64,000 nucleotides of DNA from Terriglobia bacterium. GTDB lineage: Bacteria > Acidobacteriota > UBA6911. The notes beneath the pieces were generated by a model that was not told the DNA's origin, did not search any database, and saw nothing but the letters and a program-made list of their open reading frames with translations. Each line of letters begins with the position of its first letter. Within the stretch, counting starts at the first letter, position 1. A program made the translations under genes and the position numbers. Shown piece by piece: positions 1 to 9,179 of this stretch. The DNA lies in the NCBI GenBank assembly GCA_020072565.1, contig JAIQGI010000022.1, positions 25,709 through 89,708 on the forward strand, read 5' to 3'.

Positions 1-1
1 C

Positions 2-688
2 GGCGTGGTAAACCAGGACATTGATTCCTACGTTGCCAATTCCTACAACACTTCCTATGGGTGGGGCAACTCGGTTTTTGACCGCAAGTTCGTCTTCAAC
101 GTGATGGGGCTATATAACATGCCCTTCCATGCCGGCAATCCCGTTTTGCATCAGATCGTCAAAGGGTGGTCGATTGCGCCGATCTTCAGCTGGTATACCG
201 GCCTGCCGCTCAGGGTCACGGTCGGGTCCGGTCAGGAGTTCGGGCAGGGGGCAACGACTACGGCAGTCGGAGCCGTGCTGATGCAACCCAATACCTTCGG
301 AAACTCCGCGCACCAGGGCGTCACGGGCAGTGCCGGTATCGGCACCAATGCGAATCCGGCAACAGGAGGGACCGGGCTGAACCTCTTCGCGGATCCGGCG
401 GCAGTTTTCGCCGCTTTCCGGCCGATAAGGCTCAGTCAGGATACTTCGTCCAGTGGATACTGCCTGCGCGGGCAGAACCGGTGGAACTTTGACATGGCCT
501 TGTCCCGCCAGTTCAAAGTCAGCGAGCGCGCAAGCTTCGCGCTGAGCGCTCAGTTCTTCAATGTTTTCAACCACGTGCTGTTCAACGATCCGGGCCTGAG
601 CCTGCAGAGCCCCACCGCATTTGGCGTGATCACATCCCAGATGAACTCACCGCGCCGGATTGAACTGGGCCTGCACATAGATTTCTAG
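2..688 (+). CDS. TonB-dependent receptor, Oar-like, C-terminal part (5' end outside window)
   Basis: The reading frame is open from the window edge to a stop at 688, so only the last ~228 residues are present. The visible part is beta-barrel sequence with alternating aromatic and polar residues (FNVMGLYNMP, WSIAPIFSWYTGLPL, RWNFDMALSRQF, AQFFNVFNHVLF) and ends in a terminal strand with final Phe, as in outer-membrane barrels. The FNVFNH and RRIEL patterns match the long Oar-type receptors with a carboxypeptidase-regulatory N-terminus that are abundant in Acidobacteriota. The role in outer-membrane uptake is inferred from the family; no substrate can be named. A strong hairpin terminator follows. 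Confidence 0.8.
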   Translation, partial: GVVNQDIDSYVANSYNTSYGWGNSVFDRKFVFNVMGLYNMPFHAGNPVLHQIVKGWSIAPIFSWYTGLPLRVTVGSGQEFGQGATTTAVGAVLMQPNTFGNSAHQGVTGSAGIGTNANPATGGTGLNLFADPAAVFAAFRPIRLSQDTSSSGYCLRGQNRWNFDMALSRQFKVSERASFALSAQFFNVFNHVLFNDPGLSLQSPTAFGVITSQMNSPRRIELGLHIDF

Positions 689-711
689 CGCAAGTCGGAA
701 GGTCTGGCCAT

Positions 712-746
712 GGCGGGCTGAACTGTTGGTTCAGCCCGCCCTTTCT
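712..746 (+). terminator. Rho-independent terminator after the TonB receptor
   Basis: Perfect 12-bp arms (GGCGGGCTGAAC at 712-723 and its complement at 729-740) enclose a 5-nt loop and are followed by CTTTCTC. It lies 24 bp after the receptor stop codon. Confidence 0.8.
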
Positions 747-823
747 CACATCCCGACTTATGAGGATTTCCATCTGCCCCGAAAATGCTCTTTGGAGTGT
801 GGCACAGAGACGGAGCGCCGAAG

Positions 824-906
824 GCGTCTTGGAGTGCGGCGGCACGACGCCGCCTTGGGCATCCCGATATTGGAAAGCGGCGCCATGGCGCCGCACTCCA
901 AGACGC
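824..906. repeat. Intergenic fold-back (REP-like) element
   Basis: Perfect 18-bp inverted arms (824-841 and 889-906, containing CTTGGAGTGCGGCG and its complement) surround a core with a second self-complementary GGCGCCATGGCGCC segment. Translation across it gives only overlapping spurious frames. It resembles dispersed GC-rich palindromes found between genes. It fills most of the 328-bp gap between the receptor and the next gene. Confidence 0.6.
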
Positions 907-1016
907 TGCGCGCTCGGTCAGTCATTTTCATGCTTCACAGGGTGGGCCCAGGCCCGTGAACCCCTGTGCCAAAAGGCTGAGAAGCACCCCCCTTTCTCCG
1001 GCTGCGAGGCAGGGCG

Positions 1017-1595
1017 CTATTTTTCCAGGTCTCTAAGATAGCGTTCGAGCTCGCCTCGAACCTCCCGGGAACGCGATTTCGCCCTGCGCCACGCGACGGC
1101 CAAAAACGCGGTTCCGATCGCCATTCTCTGAAGGGCGTCCACGGCATTTTCACGGAGGTTGATGGGCCTCGGCGCAAAGAAAAGGATCAGCAAAGCCAAC
1201 ACGGCAAGCGCGATCATGAACCGCTGGGAGTAGCGTTCGAACCGGACCCGCGTTTCCACCTGGTGGTATTCACTCCCTATGAATTCCAGCATGCTGGCAG
1301 TGGCCGGTTCGCGAAATCGGCGAACCAGCAGTGCCATTCCCGCGACGCCGTCGACCAGCAGCGCCACCGCGAAAAGCCACGCTGCTATCCGGCCGGCTCC
1401 CGGAGGCATCACCATCAAAGACGCTCCGACCGCAAGCAGGGCGAAGAGAAGACAGAAGACGAACCTTGAAAGCTCGTCGGACCGTTGCAGGTCGCGGATC
1501 GCGCTCGTGCGGAGAAACTGGACTGACCGCGACATGCGCAACGGCGAAGGAACGGAACGGTTCTGCCATGCCGACTTGAATTTTTCGAGTTCCAT
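1017..1595 (-). CDS. Small multi-pass membrane protein paired with an ECF sigma factor
   Basis: About 192 residues. A TTG six bases upstream is in frame, but the ATG at 1595 has GGAGG at the right distance and is preferred. The N-terminus is soluble and basic (MELEKFKSAWQNR), followed by hydrophobic stretches near residues 45-65, 70-90 and 125-145 and a charged Arg-rich tail. It starts 2 bp after the sigma factor stop, so the two are almost certainly one transcript and translationally coupled. Position suggests an anti-sigma or membrane-sensing partner, but no ZAS-type HxxxCxxC motif is visible. Function is unknown. Confidence 0.65.
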   Translation of the reverse strand: MELEKFKSAWQNRSVPSPLRMSRSVQFLRTSAIRDLQRSDELSRFVFCLLFALLAVGASLMVMPPGAGRIAAWLFAVALLVDGVAGMALLVRRFREPATASMLEFIGSEYHQVETRVRFERYSQRFMIALAVLALLILFFAPRPINLRENAVDALQRMAIGTAFLAVAWRRAKSRSREVRGELERYLRDLEK

Positions 1596-1597
1596 GT

Positions 1598-2095
1598 TCA
1601 ACCTCCGCAGTAGCGCTGTGTAAAAGTTTTTTTCAGGCGACTGATGTTCACTCCGACGTGACTCTTGGTCAGACCGGTAACCTCGGAAATCTCACGATAA
1701 CTGAGGTCTTCCAGGTAGAGCAGAAATACTGCGCGATCGATCTCTCCGAGAGAGCCCAGAAATTCCTCCAGGATCAGAATTTCATTTCCGGGGCTGGACG
1801 GCGCCACGGGTTCCGGACTTGATTCGCCAATGGGCCTGCCCGAGGGCTTGACGCGGCGGCCGTTCTTCCTGCGAAACGTCATGGCAGTGTTCAGCGCCAC
1901 CCGATAGACCCAGGTGGACGGGGCGGACCTTCCTTCGAACCCGTCGAGTCCCCTCCACATCTGAAGCAGGATTTCCTGGCAGAGATCCTGGCACTCCTCG
2001 GCGCCGGCGTAGCTGCGTGCGATCGCCAGAATGCGGCGCTGGTTCGCGGCAACGACGTCCTCGAACCAGCGCTCCTTCGTATCATTCCCGGCCAT
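1598..2095 (-). CDS. RNA polymerase ECF-type sigma-70 factor
   Basis: 165 residues, normal for an ECF sigma factor. Region 2 is at residues ~12-75 (ARSYAGAEECQDLCQEILLQ, then a TWVYRVALN segment typical of region 2.4). Region 4 is at ~105-160 (FLLYLEDLSYREISEVTGL followed by a TKSHVGVNISRLKK helix that would contact the -35). Such proteins direct RNA polymerase to a small stress or envelope regulon. The start is ATG with a GGGAGA-like ribosome site. The gene precedes and nearly touches the membrane-protein gene at 1017-1595. Confidence 0.9.
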   Translation of the reverse strand: MAGNDTKERWFEDVVAANQRRILAIARSYAGAEECQDLCQEILLQMWRGLDGFEGRSAPSTWVYRVALNTAMTFRRKNGRRVKPSGRPIGESSPEPVAPSSPGNEILILEEFLGSLGEIDRAVFLLYLEDLSYREISEVTGLTKSHVGVNISRLKKTFTQRYCGG

Positions 2096-2199
2096 GTGGA
2101 TCTCCCATCACTAGTATTAGTCGCCGGCGCGGGCCCAAAATTACAGGATCCGAAAACAAATGGGGGCGCGGCCGGAATCGCTCCGCCTTCGATCCCATT

Positions 2200-3693
2200 C
2201 TACATTTTCCGCTCGAGTTGTTGTTCCAGGAGCTCAAGCCACTTCTGGTATGCTGCGGAGAGAATCCGGCCGCCGTCCTCGTCAGGCTGGACGGTCAGGA
2301 TGCGATGTAGGCCCGCAAAAGCCTCCAAGGGGGACTTGTAGATTCCGGCCCCGATGCCCGCACCCCGGGCCGCACCTTGGGATCCGTCGGTGTTGTAGAG
2401 CTCAATCGCCGCACCCGTGAGATCTGCCAGTGACTGCCGGAAGAGCGGGCTGAGGAACATGTTGGCATGGCCTGCCCGGATCACCGACGGGCGGATGTTG
2501 AGGATCTCCATGATCTCGATGCCGTACTTGAAGGAGAACACGACACTTTCCTGGGCTGCCCTCGCGAAATGAGCCTTGTCGTGAACATTGAAGTTCAGGT
2601 TTGAGATCATGCAGGAGATATCTGCATTCCCCAGCATGCGCTCGGCCCCGTTTCCGAAGGGCAGGATCATAAGGCCCTTCGAGCCGGGAGCCACGCCTGC
2701 TGCTAGATCATTCATGGCGGAGTAATCCATTGGTTCAAACATGTTTTTTTTGATCCAGGAATTCAGGATGCCTGTGCCGTTGATGCAGAGAAGCACCCCA
2801 AGCCTCGGTTCGTCCGGCTGATGGTTCACGTGGGCGAAGATATTGACCCGGCTCCGGCGGTCGCACGTGGTATCTCCGGTCACTCCGTAGACGACACCGG
2901 AAGTCCCGGCCGTTGCGCCGATCTCTCCAGGATTCAGGACATTCAGCGAGAAGGCGTTGTTCGGCTGATCACCCGCGCGATAAGCTACCGGAATGCCGGC
3001 ATCCAGCCCCAGCTCGTGCGCGACCGCGGCCAGAAGCCTGCCCTGCGTTGCGAAAGTCGGCACCAGTTCCGGAATGAACGAAGGATCGAACCCGTAATAA
3101 TCCAGGACAGTCCGCGAAATCCCGTTCGAACGGAAATCCCAGAGGATTCCCTCGGACAGGCCCGAAGCGGTCGTGCATGCTTCCCCGGTCATTCGCATGG
3201 CAGCGTAGTCGCCGGGAAGCATGATCTTCCAGATCATCGAATAGAGGTCCGGCTCGTTGTCCTTCACCCATTTCAGCTTGGATGCCGTGAAATTCCCGGG
3301 CGAATTCAGAAGGTTGTGCAGACAGACGTCAGGGCCGATCTCCCTGAAAGCTTTGCTGCCGATTTCTACCGCCCTGCTGTCACACCATATAATGGAGGGG
3401 CGCAATACCCGCTTCTTATGATCCACTATCACGAGGCCATGCATCTGGTAAGAGATTCCGATGCCGCCTATGCTTCCCTGCTTGATCCCCGATTGTTGCA
3501 GCGCCTCACGGGTGGCCAGCACCAGATTGGCCCACCAGACCGAAGGTTCCTGCTCGGCCCAGCCGGGCCTCGACGACAGGATCTCCATTTCTGCCTTGGG
3601 ATAGAAAGAGGAGGCGAGGCATGTGCCGGTTTCTGCATCCAGGATGCTGGCCTTGACCGACGAACTGCCCAGGTCATAGCCTAGTAAGTGCAT
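2200..3693 (-). CDS. FGGY-family carbohydrate kinase, xylulokinase-like
   Basis: About 497 residues. An upstream in-frame ATG exists, but MHLLGYDLGSSSVKA at 3693 begins exactly at the conserved phosphate-1 motif and has GAGGATGAG upstream, so it is chosen. Typical features are the N-terminal GYDLGSSSVKA, GWAEQEPSVWW, the xylulokinase-like YQMHGLVIVD, WCDSRA, and the C-terminal AGTSGVVYG of the ATPase fold. It should phosphorylate a pentulose or related sugar with ATP in the cytoplasm. Xylulose is the best guess but is not proved. There is no sugar isomerase or transporter beside it, so it is an orphan kinase here. Confidence 0.85.
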   Translation of the reverse strand: MHLLGYDLGSSSVKASILDAETGTCLASSFYPKAEMEILSSRPGWAEQEPSVWWANLVLATREALQQSGIKQGSIGGIGISYQMHGLVIVDHKKRVLRPSIIWCDSRAVEIGSKAFREIGPDVCLHNLLNSPGNFTASKLKWVKDNEPDLYSMIWKIMLPGDYAAMRMTGEACTTASGLSEGILWDFRSNGISRTVLDYYGFDPSFIPELVPTFATQGRLLAAVAHELGLDAGIPVAYRAGDQPNNAFSLNVLNPGEIGATAGTSGVVYGVTGDTTCDRRSRVNIFAHVNHQPDEPRLGVLLCINGTGILNSWIKKNMFEPMDYSAMNDLAAGVAPGSKGLMILPFGNGAERMLGNADISCMISNLNFNVHDKAHFARAAQESVVFSFKYGIEIMEILNIRPSVIRAGHANMFLSPLFRQSLADLTGAAIELYNTDGSQGAARGAGIGAGIYKSPLEAFAGLHRILTVQPDEDGGRILSAAYQKWLELLEQQLERKM

Positions 3694-3894
3694 GGGCTCA
3701 TCCTCTGCAGTGGGCATTGTATTAGGATTTTGTTTGGATCCAAAACATTTCCAGTGGGACGGGCTGGGCCCGGACATATCGGCGTTACAGGGCGGTTGGC
3801 TTCGGAGGGCGGGCAAAGGCAGGATCGTCTTCTCGAAGTGTTGCCGCCGGCGAGTGCAGCCGGTCGCCATAGTTGTCTTCGACGAGCAGGATGT

Positions 3895-4338
3895 TCACGG
3901 ATTTTTGGGGCGGGAATACCTGACCGCGATTGCAAACTCCTCAATCTGCTTGACGATGTGGCGGAGCTTGCCGAAATCCCCGGTTTTGGTAAAGAACCTG
4001 CATAGACCGTCGGTGTAGCCTTTGCAAATGGCGGCCTCGGACCCGGAGGTGGTGAAAACGGCTACCGGAGTTCCCGTCATAGCCGGCTCGGCCCTTAACT
4101 CAGCGAGCACTTCATGGCCGGATTTCAGGGGCAAGTCCAGGTCCAGGACGACCACGTCCGGGCGGGGCATGCCGACATAGTCGCCTTCCCTGCGCAGGTA
4201 TCTCATGGCCGCCAGCCCATCGCCTACCACATGCACATTGGCGGTCATTTTGGCAGCCTCGACAGCCTCCGAAAAGAGGATGACGTCGCCTGGGTTGTCC
4301 TCAACCAGCAGAATGTCCGTGGCAGCAGCGTCAGTCAT
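3895..4338 (-). CDS. Single-domain response regulator (Rcp1-like receiver)
   Basis: 147 residues forming one receiver domain and no output domain. The acidic pocket is ILLVEDNPGD, the phospho-acceptor is the first or second Asp in VVVLDLDLPL, the switch is VAVFTTSGS, and the conserved Lys is in FFTKTGD. Its ATG overlaps the stop of the kinase gene at 4335-5471 by four bases (ATGA), so the two are co-translated and probably form a phosphorelay pair, as Rcp1-type receivers do with phytochrome-like kinases. Confidence 0.9.
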   Translation of the reverse strand: MTDAAATDILLVEDNPGDVILFSEAVEAAKMTANVHVVGDGLAAMRYLRREGDYVGMPRPDVVVLDLDLPLKSGHEVLAELRAEPAMTGTPVAVFTTSGSEAAICKGYTDGLCRFFTKTGDFGKLRHIVKQIEEFAIAVRYSRPKNP

Positions 4339-5471
4339 GCAGTGCCTCCTCCCGCCCCGGGGAGAGTAAAATAAAAAATTGTACCCTCGCCGACTTTCGA
4401 GTCAACCCAGATCCTGCCGCCGTGGCGCTCGACAATCTTTTTGCAGATCGCCAGGCCGATACCTGTGCCGGGGTACTTTTCGGTGCTGTTCAGCCGCTGG
4501 AAGATCCTGAAGATGCGATCGTATTGGCCCGGCGGAATGCCGATGCCGTTATCACGCACTGAGAGCACCCAATCGTTTCCTTCGCGCCTCGCGCCTATAT
4601 GGATTTCCGGCGACACATCATCGCGGCGGAACTTGATGGCGTTGCTGATTAGATTTTGAAGCAGCTGTGTCACCTGCGTTGCGTCCGCCACGACTGCCGG
4701 CAGCGGGTCGCGCGTGATCTGGGCGCCCTGCCCGGCGATAGCGGTTTGGAGGTTGGCAAGCGCGTCCTCCAGAGCATCCTCACAGGGTGTGGGTTTGGGC
4801 TGAATTTCATTAGCCCCGACACGCGAGTATGCCAGCAGGTCCATGATCAACTGGGACATGCGATGGGCGCCGTCCACGGCCAGGCCGATGTACTGGTCGG
4901 CCTTGTCATCCAGCTTACCCCGGTAGCGATCTCGCAACAAACCCACGAAGCCGGTCACCATCCGCAAGGGTTCCTGGAGATCGTGGCTGGCGGCGTAGGC
5001 GAACTGTTCCAGATCCTTGTTGGAGCGGGCCAGTTCCTCGGACTGCCGGGACAACTCGTCCGCCTGCCGGATCAACCGCTCGTTCGTCCTCGCCAGTTCG
5101 GCCGCCTCCTCTGCTTTGGCGGTTGCGAACGCCTCCGCCCACTGCCTTCTTCGGAAGCGCTCCGCCAGCAGGCTCAATGACAGGCCCATGCCGGTGAAGA
5201 TCGCCAGCGAGATCGCCGAGCCGGGGCTGTCGAAAGAGAGCAGCCCGTATGGAGGCAGGAACCAGTAGTCCGATGCCAGCGTGGACAGTATGGTGGCCAG
5301 CACACCCGGCCCGCCCCCTGCGACTGTCGCCACCAGGAGGACAGCCGGGTAGAATGTGATGAAGCTCGCGTGCAGATCGCCAAACGTGCGGTACAGCCAC
5401 CACCTCGCCAATGCCGCCAGGGCGACGATCGCCACAGCGAAGGCATAGCGAAAGACTTGTTTCAGCCGCAT
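4335..5471 (-). CDS. Membrane sensor histidine kinase (DUF4118-type N-terminus)
   Basis: About 378 residues from MRLKQVFRY; an earlier ATG at 5540 adds a poor 23-residue leader. Residues ~5-110 carry hydrophobic segments with an FITFYPAVLL motif typical of the DUF4118 sensor region. A coiled coil rich in Glu and Ala follows, then the HisKA box FAYAASHDLQEPLR (phospho-His) and a HATPase domain with NLISNAIKFR, DNGIGIPP and GTGIGLAICKK. It autophosphorylates in response to an unknown signal and should pass phosphate to the overlapping receiver gene downstream. Confidence 0.9.
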   Translation of the reverse strand: MRLKQVFRYAFAVAIVALAALARWWLYRTFGDLHASFITFYPAVLLVATVAGGGPGVLATILSTLASDYWFLPPYGLLSFDSPGSAISLAIFTGMGLSLSLLAERFRRRQWAEAFATAKAEEAAELARTNERLIRQADELSRQSEELARSNKDLEQFAYAASHDLQEPLRMVTGFVGLLRDRYRGKLDDKADQYIGLAVDGAHRMSQLIMDLLAYSRVGANEIQPKPTPCEDALEDALANLQTAIAGQGAQITRDPLPAVVADATQVTQLLQNLISNAIKFRRDDVSPEIHIGARREGNDWVLSVRDNGIGIPPGQYDRIFRIFQRLNSTEKYPGTGIGLAICKKIVERHGGRIWVDSKVGEGTIFYFTLPGAGGGTA

Positions 5472-5868
5472 TTTGCTCCTTTCGGCACATCCGGCTTCGA
5501 GGCCAAAAACGTCTACGGAGTGGTACTTGGCAATTACCAATGTGCCTGTTCCATTGTATGCGATTCAACCCAATCCTCGCCTTTATCTTATGAACTTCCG
5601 ATTGGGAATTCAGCGGCAATTCCGCCGAATGATCCCTCGGGAAGGAAAAAGCATTGGGTTCATCATTTGCTAGCCATTCTGGCGGCCACATGGTGTTAGA
5701 CTGCCGATATCCGAACACCGACGGCGAGCCGATCAGGGTTCGGCAACCGAAGTACTGAGAGGAGAAGCCTCAGAGGGCCGCGGGCGGCCCGCCGCAAGGC
5801 TATGCTTTGCGTTCAGCGCGGACTCTCTGCTTCGATCTGGGGCCACAATTCACTGGACTGGAGGAGAC

Positions 5869-7209
5869 GTGATGCGAAGGAGATGGGCAGTTCTCGGGGC
5901 GCTGGTTGCCTGGATGTTGAGCACCCACGGCGTGGCCCGCCCCATAGCGTTCCAGGCACAGGCGGTTTCAGGGGCGCAGTCCGGCGCCGGCAGTGCCGGA
6001 GAGGACCCGGTGCGGCCGCTGGTCGGCCGACTCGACCTCGAGAAGTACAAGGCCACCATCAAGGGCTTGACCCAGTTCGGCGACCGCCGCCAGGGCACAG
6101 ACCGTAATCGGGCCGCGAACGATTGGATTGAGGCTCAACTTAAGAGTTACGGCTGCTCCGACGTCGGGCGGATCAAATACGAGTATGCTCCCGCGGCGCG
6201 GGCCGGCGGGGCGGGCGAAGCGGGTCGCGGCGCCGGGGTCACATCTGGAGGCGGCAGGGGTGCCGCAGGTGCCGCGGCAGGGGGCGCCGGCCGCGGGGGC
6301 GCCGGAGCGACCGGCGCCCAGACGGCGGCAGCGCAAGGGCGTGGTCGAGGGAGCGCGAATCCCGTCAAGGGAAACCGCGGGCCCACCGGCGTGAACAACG
6401 ACCCTGCCAAACAACCCGATCCGAAGATCCGCGAGCTCGATATGCAGCCGTCAACCCCGGGGCAGCGCGAGGAGGTTTATTGCACGAAAATCGGCTCGAC
6501 ACACCCGGAAGAGATGTATATCCTCGGCGGCCACATGGACGGCATCGGCTACGGGGAAGCTGCTAACGACAACGCGTCGGGTGTAGCCCTCGTGATGGAG
6601 TTGGCCCGCATCTTCAGCGCTCCCGATGTCAAGACCGACCGGTCGATCCGTTTCGTTTTATGGAACAACGAGGAGACGGGCCTCAACGGCGCGCGGACCT
6701 ATGTGGAGCAGCGCGGGCCGTTACAGGGCAAGGAGGATCCGCCCGGGTCGGGCAAGTACCCGGAACCGAAATGGCTCGGTATGGTTCAGCACGACATGAT
6801 GCTGTACGATCACGGGATGCCCGGTCCGGACGGCAAACTCCCCGCGGAGCAGCGTGCCGAAGCCGACGTGAACATCGAGTTCGCTGCCGCGGCGAAAATG
6901 GGAGCCCAGGCTCAGGAACTTGCCTGGGTGTTCAAGAATGCGAACGACCGTTACGCGACGGACTACCCGGCGGTCGTGGGCAACCGCATGAGCAACACCG
7001 ACTCCGCGGCGTTCCAGGACCTCGTCGCAGCCATCAGTCTGCGCGAGGCCGAAAGGCTGAGCCAGGTGGGAAGCGGTTGGGACCCGCACTGGCACCAGCC
7101 GACGGACGTCTTCACGACTTTTTCAGACAAGGACTTCCGTCTCGGCCTGAACGCTGCGCAGACGACGCTGGCGGCGATTGCGCAGCTCGCGGGTGCGAAG
7201 CTGAAATAG
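5869..7209 (+). CDS. Exported M28-family metallopeptidase
   Basis: 446 residues from GTG 5869, or 445 from the ATG at 5872; GGAGGAG lies just upstream. The first ~30 residues form a signal peptide. Zinc-site motifs of the M28 aminopeptidase/carboxypeptidase family are present: GGHMDGIGYGEAANDNASG, WNNEETGLNGA with the catalytic Glu pair, and a late HWHQPTDVF His ligand. Residues ~108-150 are an unusual low-complexity Gly/Ala-rich insert between the prodomain-like region and the catalytic part. It probably degrades peptides in the periplasm or outside the cell. It is transcribed alone. Confidence 0.85.
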   Translation: MMRRRWAVLGALVAWMLSTHGVARPIAFQAQAVSGAQSGAGSAGEDPVRPLVGRLDLEKYKATIKGLTQFGDRRQGTDRNRAANDWIEAQLKSYGCSDVGRIKYEYAPAARAGGAGEAGRGAGVTSGGGRGAAGAAAGGAGRGGAGATGAQTAAAQGRGRGSANPVKGNRGPTGVNNDPAKQPDPKIRELDMQPSTPGQREEVYCTKIGSTHPEEMYILGGHMDGIGYGEAANDNASGVALVMELARIFSAPDVKTDRSIRFVLWNNEETGLNGARTYVEQRGPLQGKEDPPGSGKYPEPKWLGMVQHDMMLYDHGMPGPDGKLPAEQRAEADVNIEFAAAAKMGAQAQELAWVFKNANDRYATDYPAVVGNRMSNTDSAAFQDLVAAISLREAERLSQVGSGWDPHWHQPTDVFTTFSDKDFRLGLNAAQTTLAAIAQLAGAKLK

Positions 7210-7238
7210 CTTCGCAACGCCAGTCGCAGTGGACAGGA

Positions 7239-7421
7239 TCAAGGCTCCGGGTTGTCGTTTGGTTCGGTTTCTTCCACGAGCCGATCGGGTGCCGTGGCAT
7301 TATCGCGCTCCGTTGCTCTTGCCTCCTTGCGTCCTCTGCGCGCCTCACGTTTCTCGAGGGCTCGTGCATTGCGCTTTAGCTCCTTCTGGCGCTTGAGGAA
7401 AGATGGTCTCTTGGTCGTCAT
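7239..7421 (-). CDS. Small basic charged protein downstream of a DEAD-box helicase
   Basis: 60 residues with a Lys/Arg-rich N-terminal half (PSFLKRQKELKRNARALEKR) predicted to be helical, and an acidic Pro-rich tail. It has a GAGAGGG ribosome site and lies 19 bp after the helicase stop, so it is probably cotranscribed. Short proteins with an SFLKRQKE start seem to recur in several phyla, but their function is not known to me. An RNA- or ribosome-associated role is only suggested by charge and neighbour. Confidence 0.55.
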   Translation of the reverse strand: MTTKRPSFLKRQKELKRNARALEKREARRGRKEARATERDNATAPDRLVEETEPNDNPEP

Positions 7422-7440
7422 GGTGTGTCCCTCTCATTCC

Positions 7441-8685
7441 TTAGGATCTGGCGACGCGACGCCTGACGGTGATGCTGGGCCGAAATCGCCGACGATTTCT
7501 CCGGACTAGGGGCGGACAGGCTTGAAGCGCACCACCCTCTCCCGGCCGGCTGGCCGATGCGAAGTTGCCGAAGTCGAAGCCCGGCAAACGCCGCCGTTCA
7601 ATGCGTGCACCCAGCACCTTTTCAATCTCACGCACCATAGCTTCATCGGCCTGCGCGGTGAATGAGAACGCCTGACCGGTCTGATGGGCGCGACCCGTGC
7701 GTCCGATACGGTGCGTGTAGGCGTCGGGCGTATCGGGCATGTCGAAGTTGATGACGTGGGAAATCTGCGAGACGTCGATGCCGCGCGCCGCAATGTCGGT
7801 AGCAACAAGTATGTCATACTTGCCGTTGCGAAAGCCATCGATCGCTTCCTGGCGCCGGTTTTGGGTCATGTTTCCCTGCAGCGCCGAAACCCGATAGCCG
7901 TTCCTCTCAAGGTTGACGGCCAGATTGTGCGCCCGGTGCTTGGTGCGTGTGAAGATCAGCACGCGCCCGGTAGGCGTCTGCTCGAGCACCGCGAGCAGTA
8001 GCTTCGATTTGAGCTCATTGGATACCGGATAGAGCGCGTGTGAAACGGTCTCGATGGGCGCCATGGCTCCGACCTGCACCGGGACCGGATTCTTGAGGAT
8101 GCTGTCGGCCAGCAGGCGAATGTCGCTGGGCATGGTTGCGGAAAAGAAGAGCGTCTGGCGTCCTGCGGGCAGATGTCTGAGGATGCGGCGAATGTCGGGC
8201 AGGAAGCCCATGTCGCACATGCGGTCCGCTTCGTCCAGCACCAGCACCTCAATTCGGGACAGATCGATATTGCCATCGTCGATGTGATCGAGCAGGCGGC
8301 CGGGACAAGCGACGATAATCTCGACCCCGCGGCGCAGCGCCGCTAGCTGGTTGTATTTGCTCACGCCGCCGTAGATGGATACACTGCGAACTTTGCTTTG
8401 CCTGCCCAGACTATTAATCGCATCGTGGATCTGTTCGGCGAGCTCTCGCGTAGGGGCGAGAATCAGAGCGCGCACCTGTCGCGCCGGGCCTTTGGCCAGC
8501 CGTTGCAGTATGGGCAGGACGAAGGCTGCCGTCTTGCCGGTGCCGGTCTGTGCCAAACCTATGACATCGCGCCCCTGGAGCACGATGGGAATTGCCCGGC
8601 GTTGAATGGGTGTCGGTGTGGTGTAGCCCACCGCCTTGACGGCGGCGGTGATATGCGGATCTAGCGAAAACTGTTCGAAATTCAG
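7441..8685 (-). CDS. DEAD-box ATP-dependent RNA helicase with probable CTG start
   Basis: 414 residues if started at CTG 8685-8683. The motifs are complete: Q motif YTTPTPIQ, Walker A AQTGTGKT, PTRELAEQ, VLDEADRMCDMGF (DEAD), FFSATMP (SAT), and in domain 2 ILVATDIAARGIDV and HRIGRTGRA. The first GTG in frame (8631) would cut off the conserved upstream aromatic of the Q motif. Reading further upstream gives LNFEQFSLDPHITAAVKAVG, the expected RhlE-type N-terminus. There is no ATG, GTG or TTG back to the stop, and AAGGAG sits six bases before the CTG. It unwinds RNA, probably in ribosome assembly or cold adaptation. Confidence 0.9.
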   Translation of the reverse strand: MNFEQFSLDPHITAAVKAVGYTTPTPIQRRAIPIVLQGRDVIGLAQTGTGKTAAFVLPILQRLAKGPARQVRALILAPTRELAEQIHDAINSLGRQSKVRSVSIYGGVSKYNQLAALRRGVEIIVACPGRLLDHIDDGNIDLSRIEVLVLDEADRMCDMGFLPDIRRILRHLPAGRQTLFFSATMPSDIRLLADSILKNPVPVQVGAMAPIETVSHALYPVSNELKSKLLLAVLEQTPTGRVLIFTRTKHRAHNLAVNLERNGYRVSALQGNMTQNRRQEAIDGFRNGKYDILVATDIAARGIDVSQISHVINFDMPDTPDAYTHRIGRTGRAHQTGQAFSFTAQADEAMVREIEKVLGARIERRRLPGFDFGNFASASRPGEGGALQACPPLVRRNRRRFRPSITVRRRVARS

Positions 8686-9066
8686 AAAGTACTCCTTGAC
8701 TCCATTGAGCCAAGTCGCACTCTCAGCCCGATGATTTTTGGCAAATTGATTTGCCGGTCATGGTGCGGACACATTGTCCGCGCCACGCTGTAAATATAGC
8801 AGTCCTGGAGCGGCACAACAAGTCTGTGATGTGCTGCAACAGGGCAAACACCGCCAGACTGGAAATCGTGAACCTCTGTCCCGGTTTGGCCATCTGGCCT
8901 CTGCGCATCCCGGGGACACCCAACAAAGATCGCACAAGTAACCGCTGAGATCTTCCTTCCCGCAACCATCACAATTACACAGGCTCGCCGCCAAGCTGAC
9001 TCTTCGGGCCGCACCAAGGGAATCGCGCGCCCGCAAACGAACCGCACAAACAGTGCCGGACTGGTG

Positions 9067-9072
9067 TATAAT
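9067..9072 (+). promoter_or_regulatory. Possible -10 box (TATAAT) before the 109-residue gene
   Basis: A perfect TATAAT occurs in the 494-bp gap between the helicase and the gene at 9180, with no convincing -35. The rest of the gap (8686-9179) holds no reading frame I can support. Confidence 0.3.
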
Positions 9073-9179
9073 AGCTTTGAGCCTGCGAATCGAGCCTCTC
9101 CGATTACAGATGCCACACATCCGCATAGAAGAGATTCGATTTTGTCGAAGGTCGGCTTTTCAAAGGAAGGTGGCATTGC

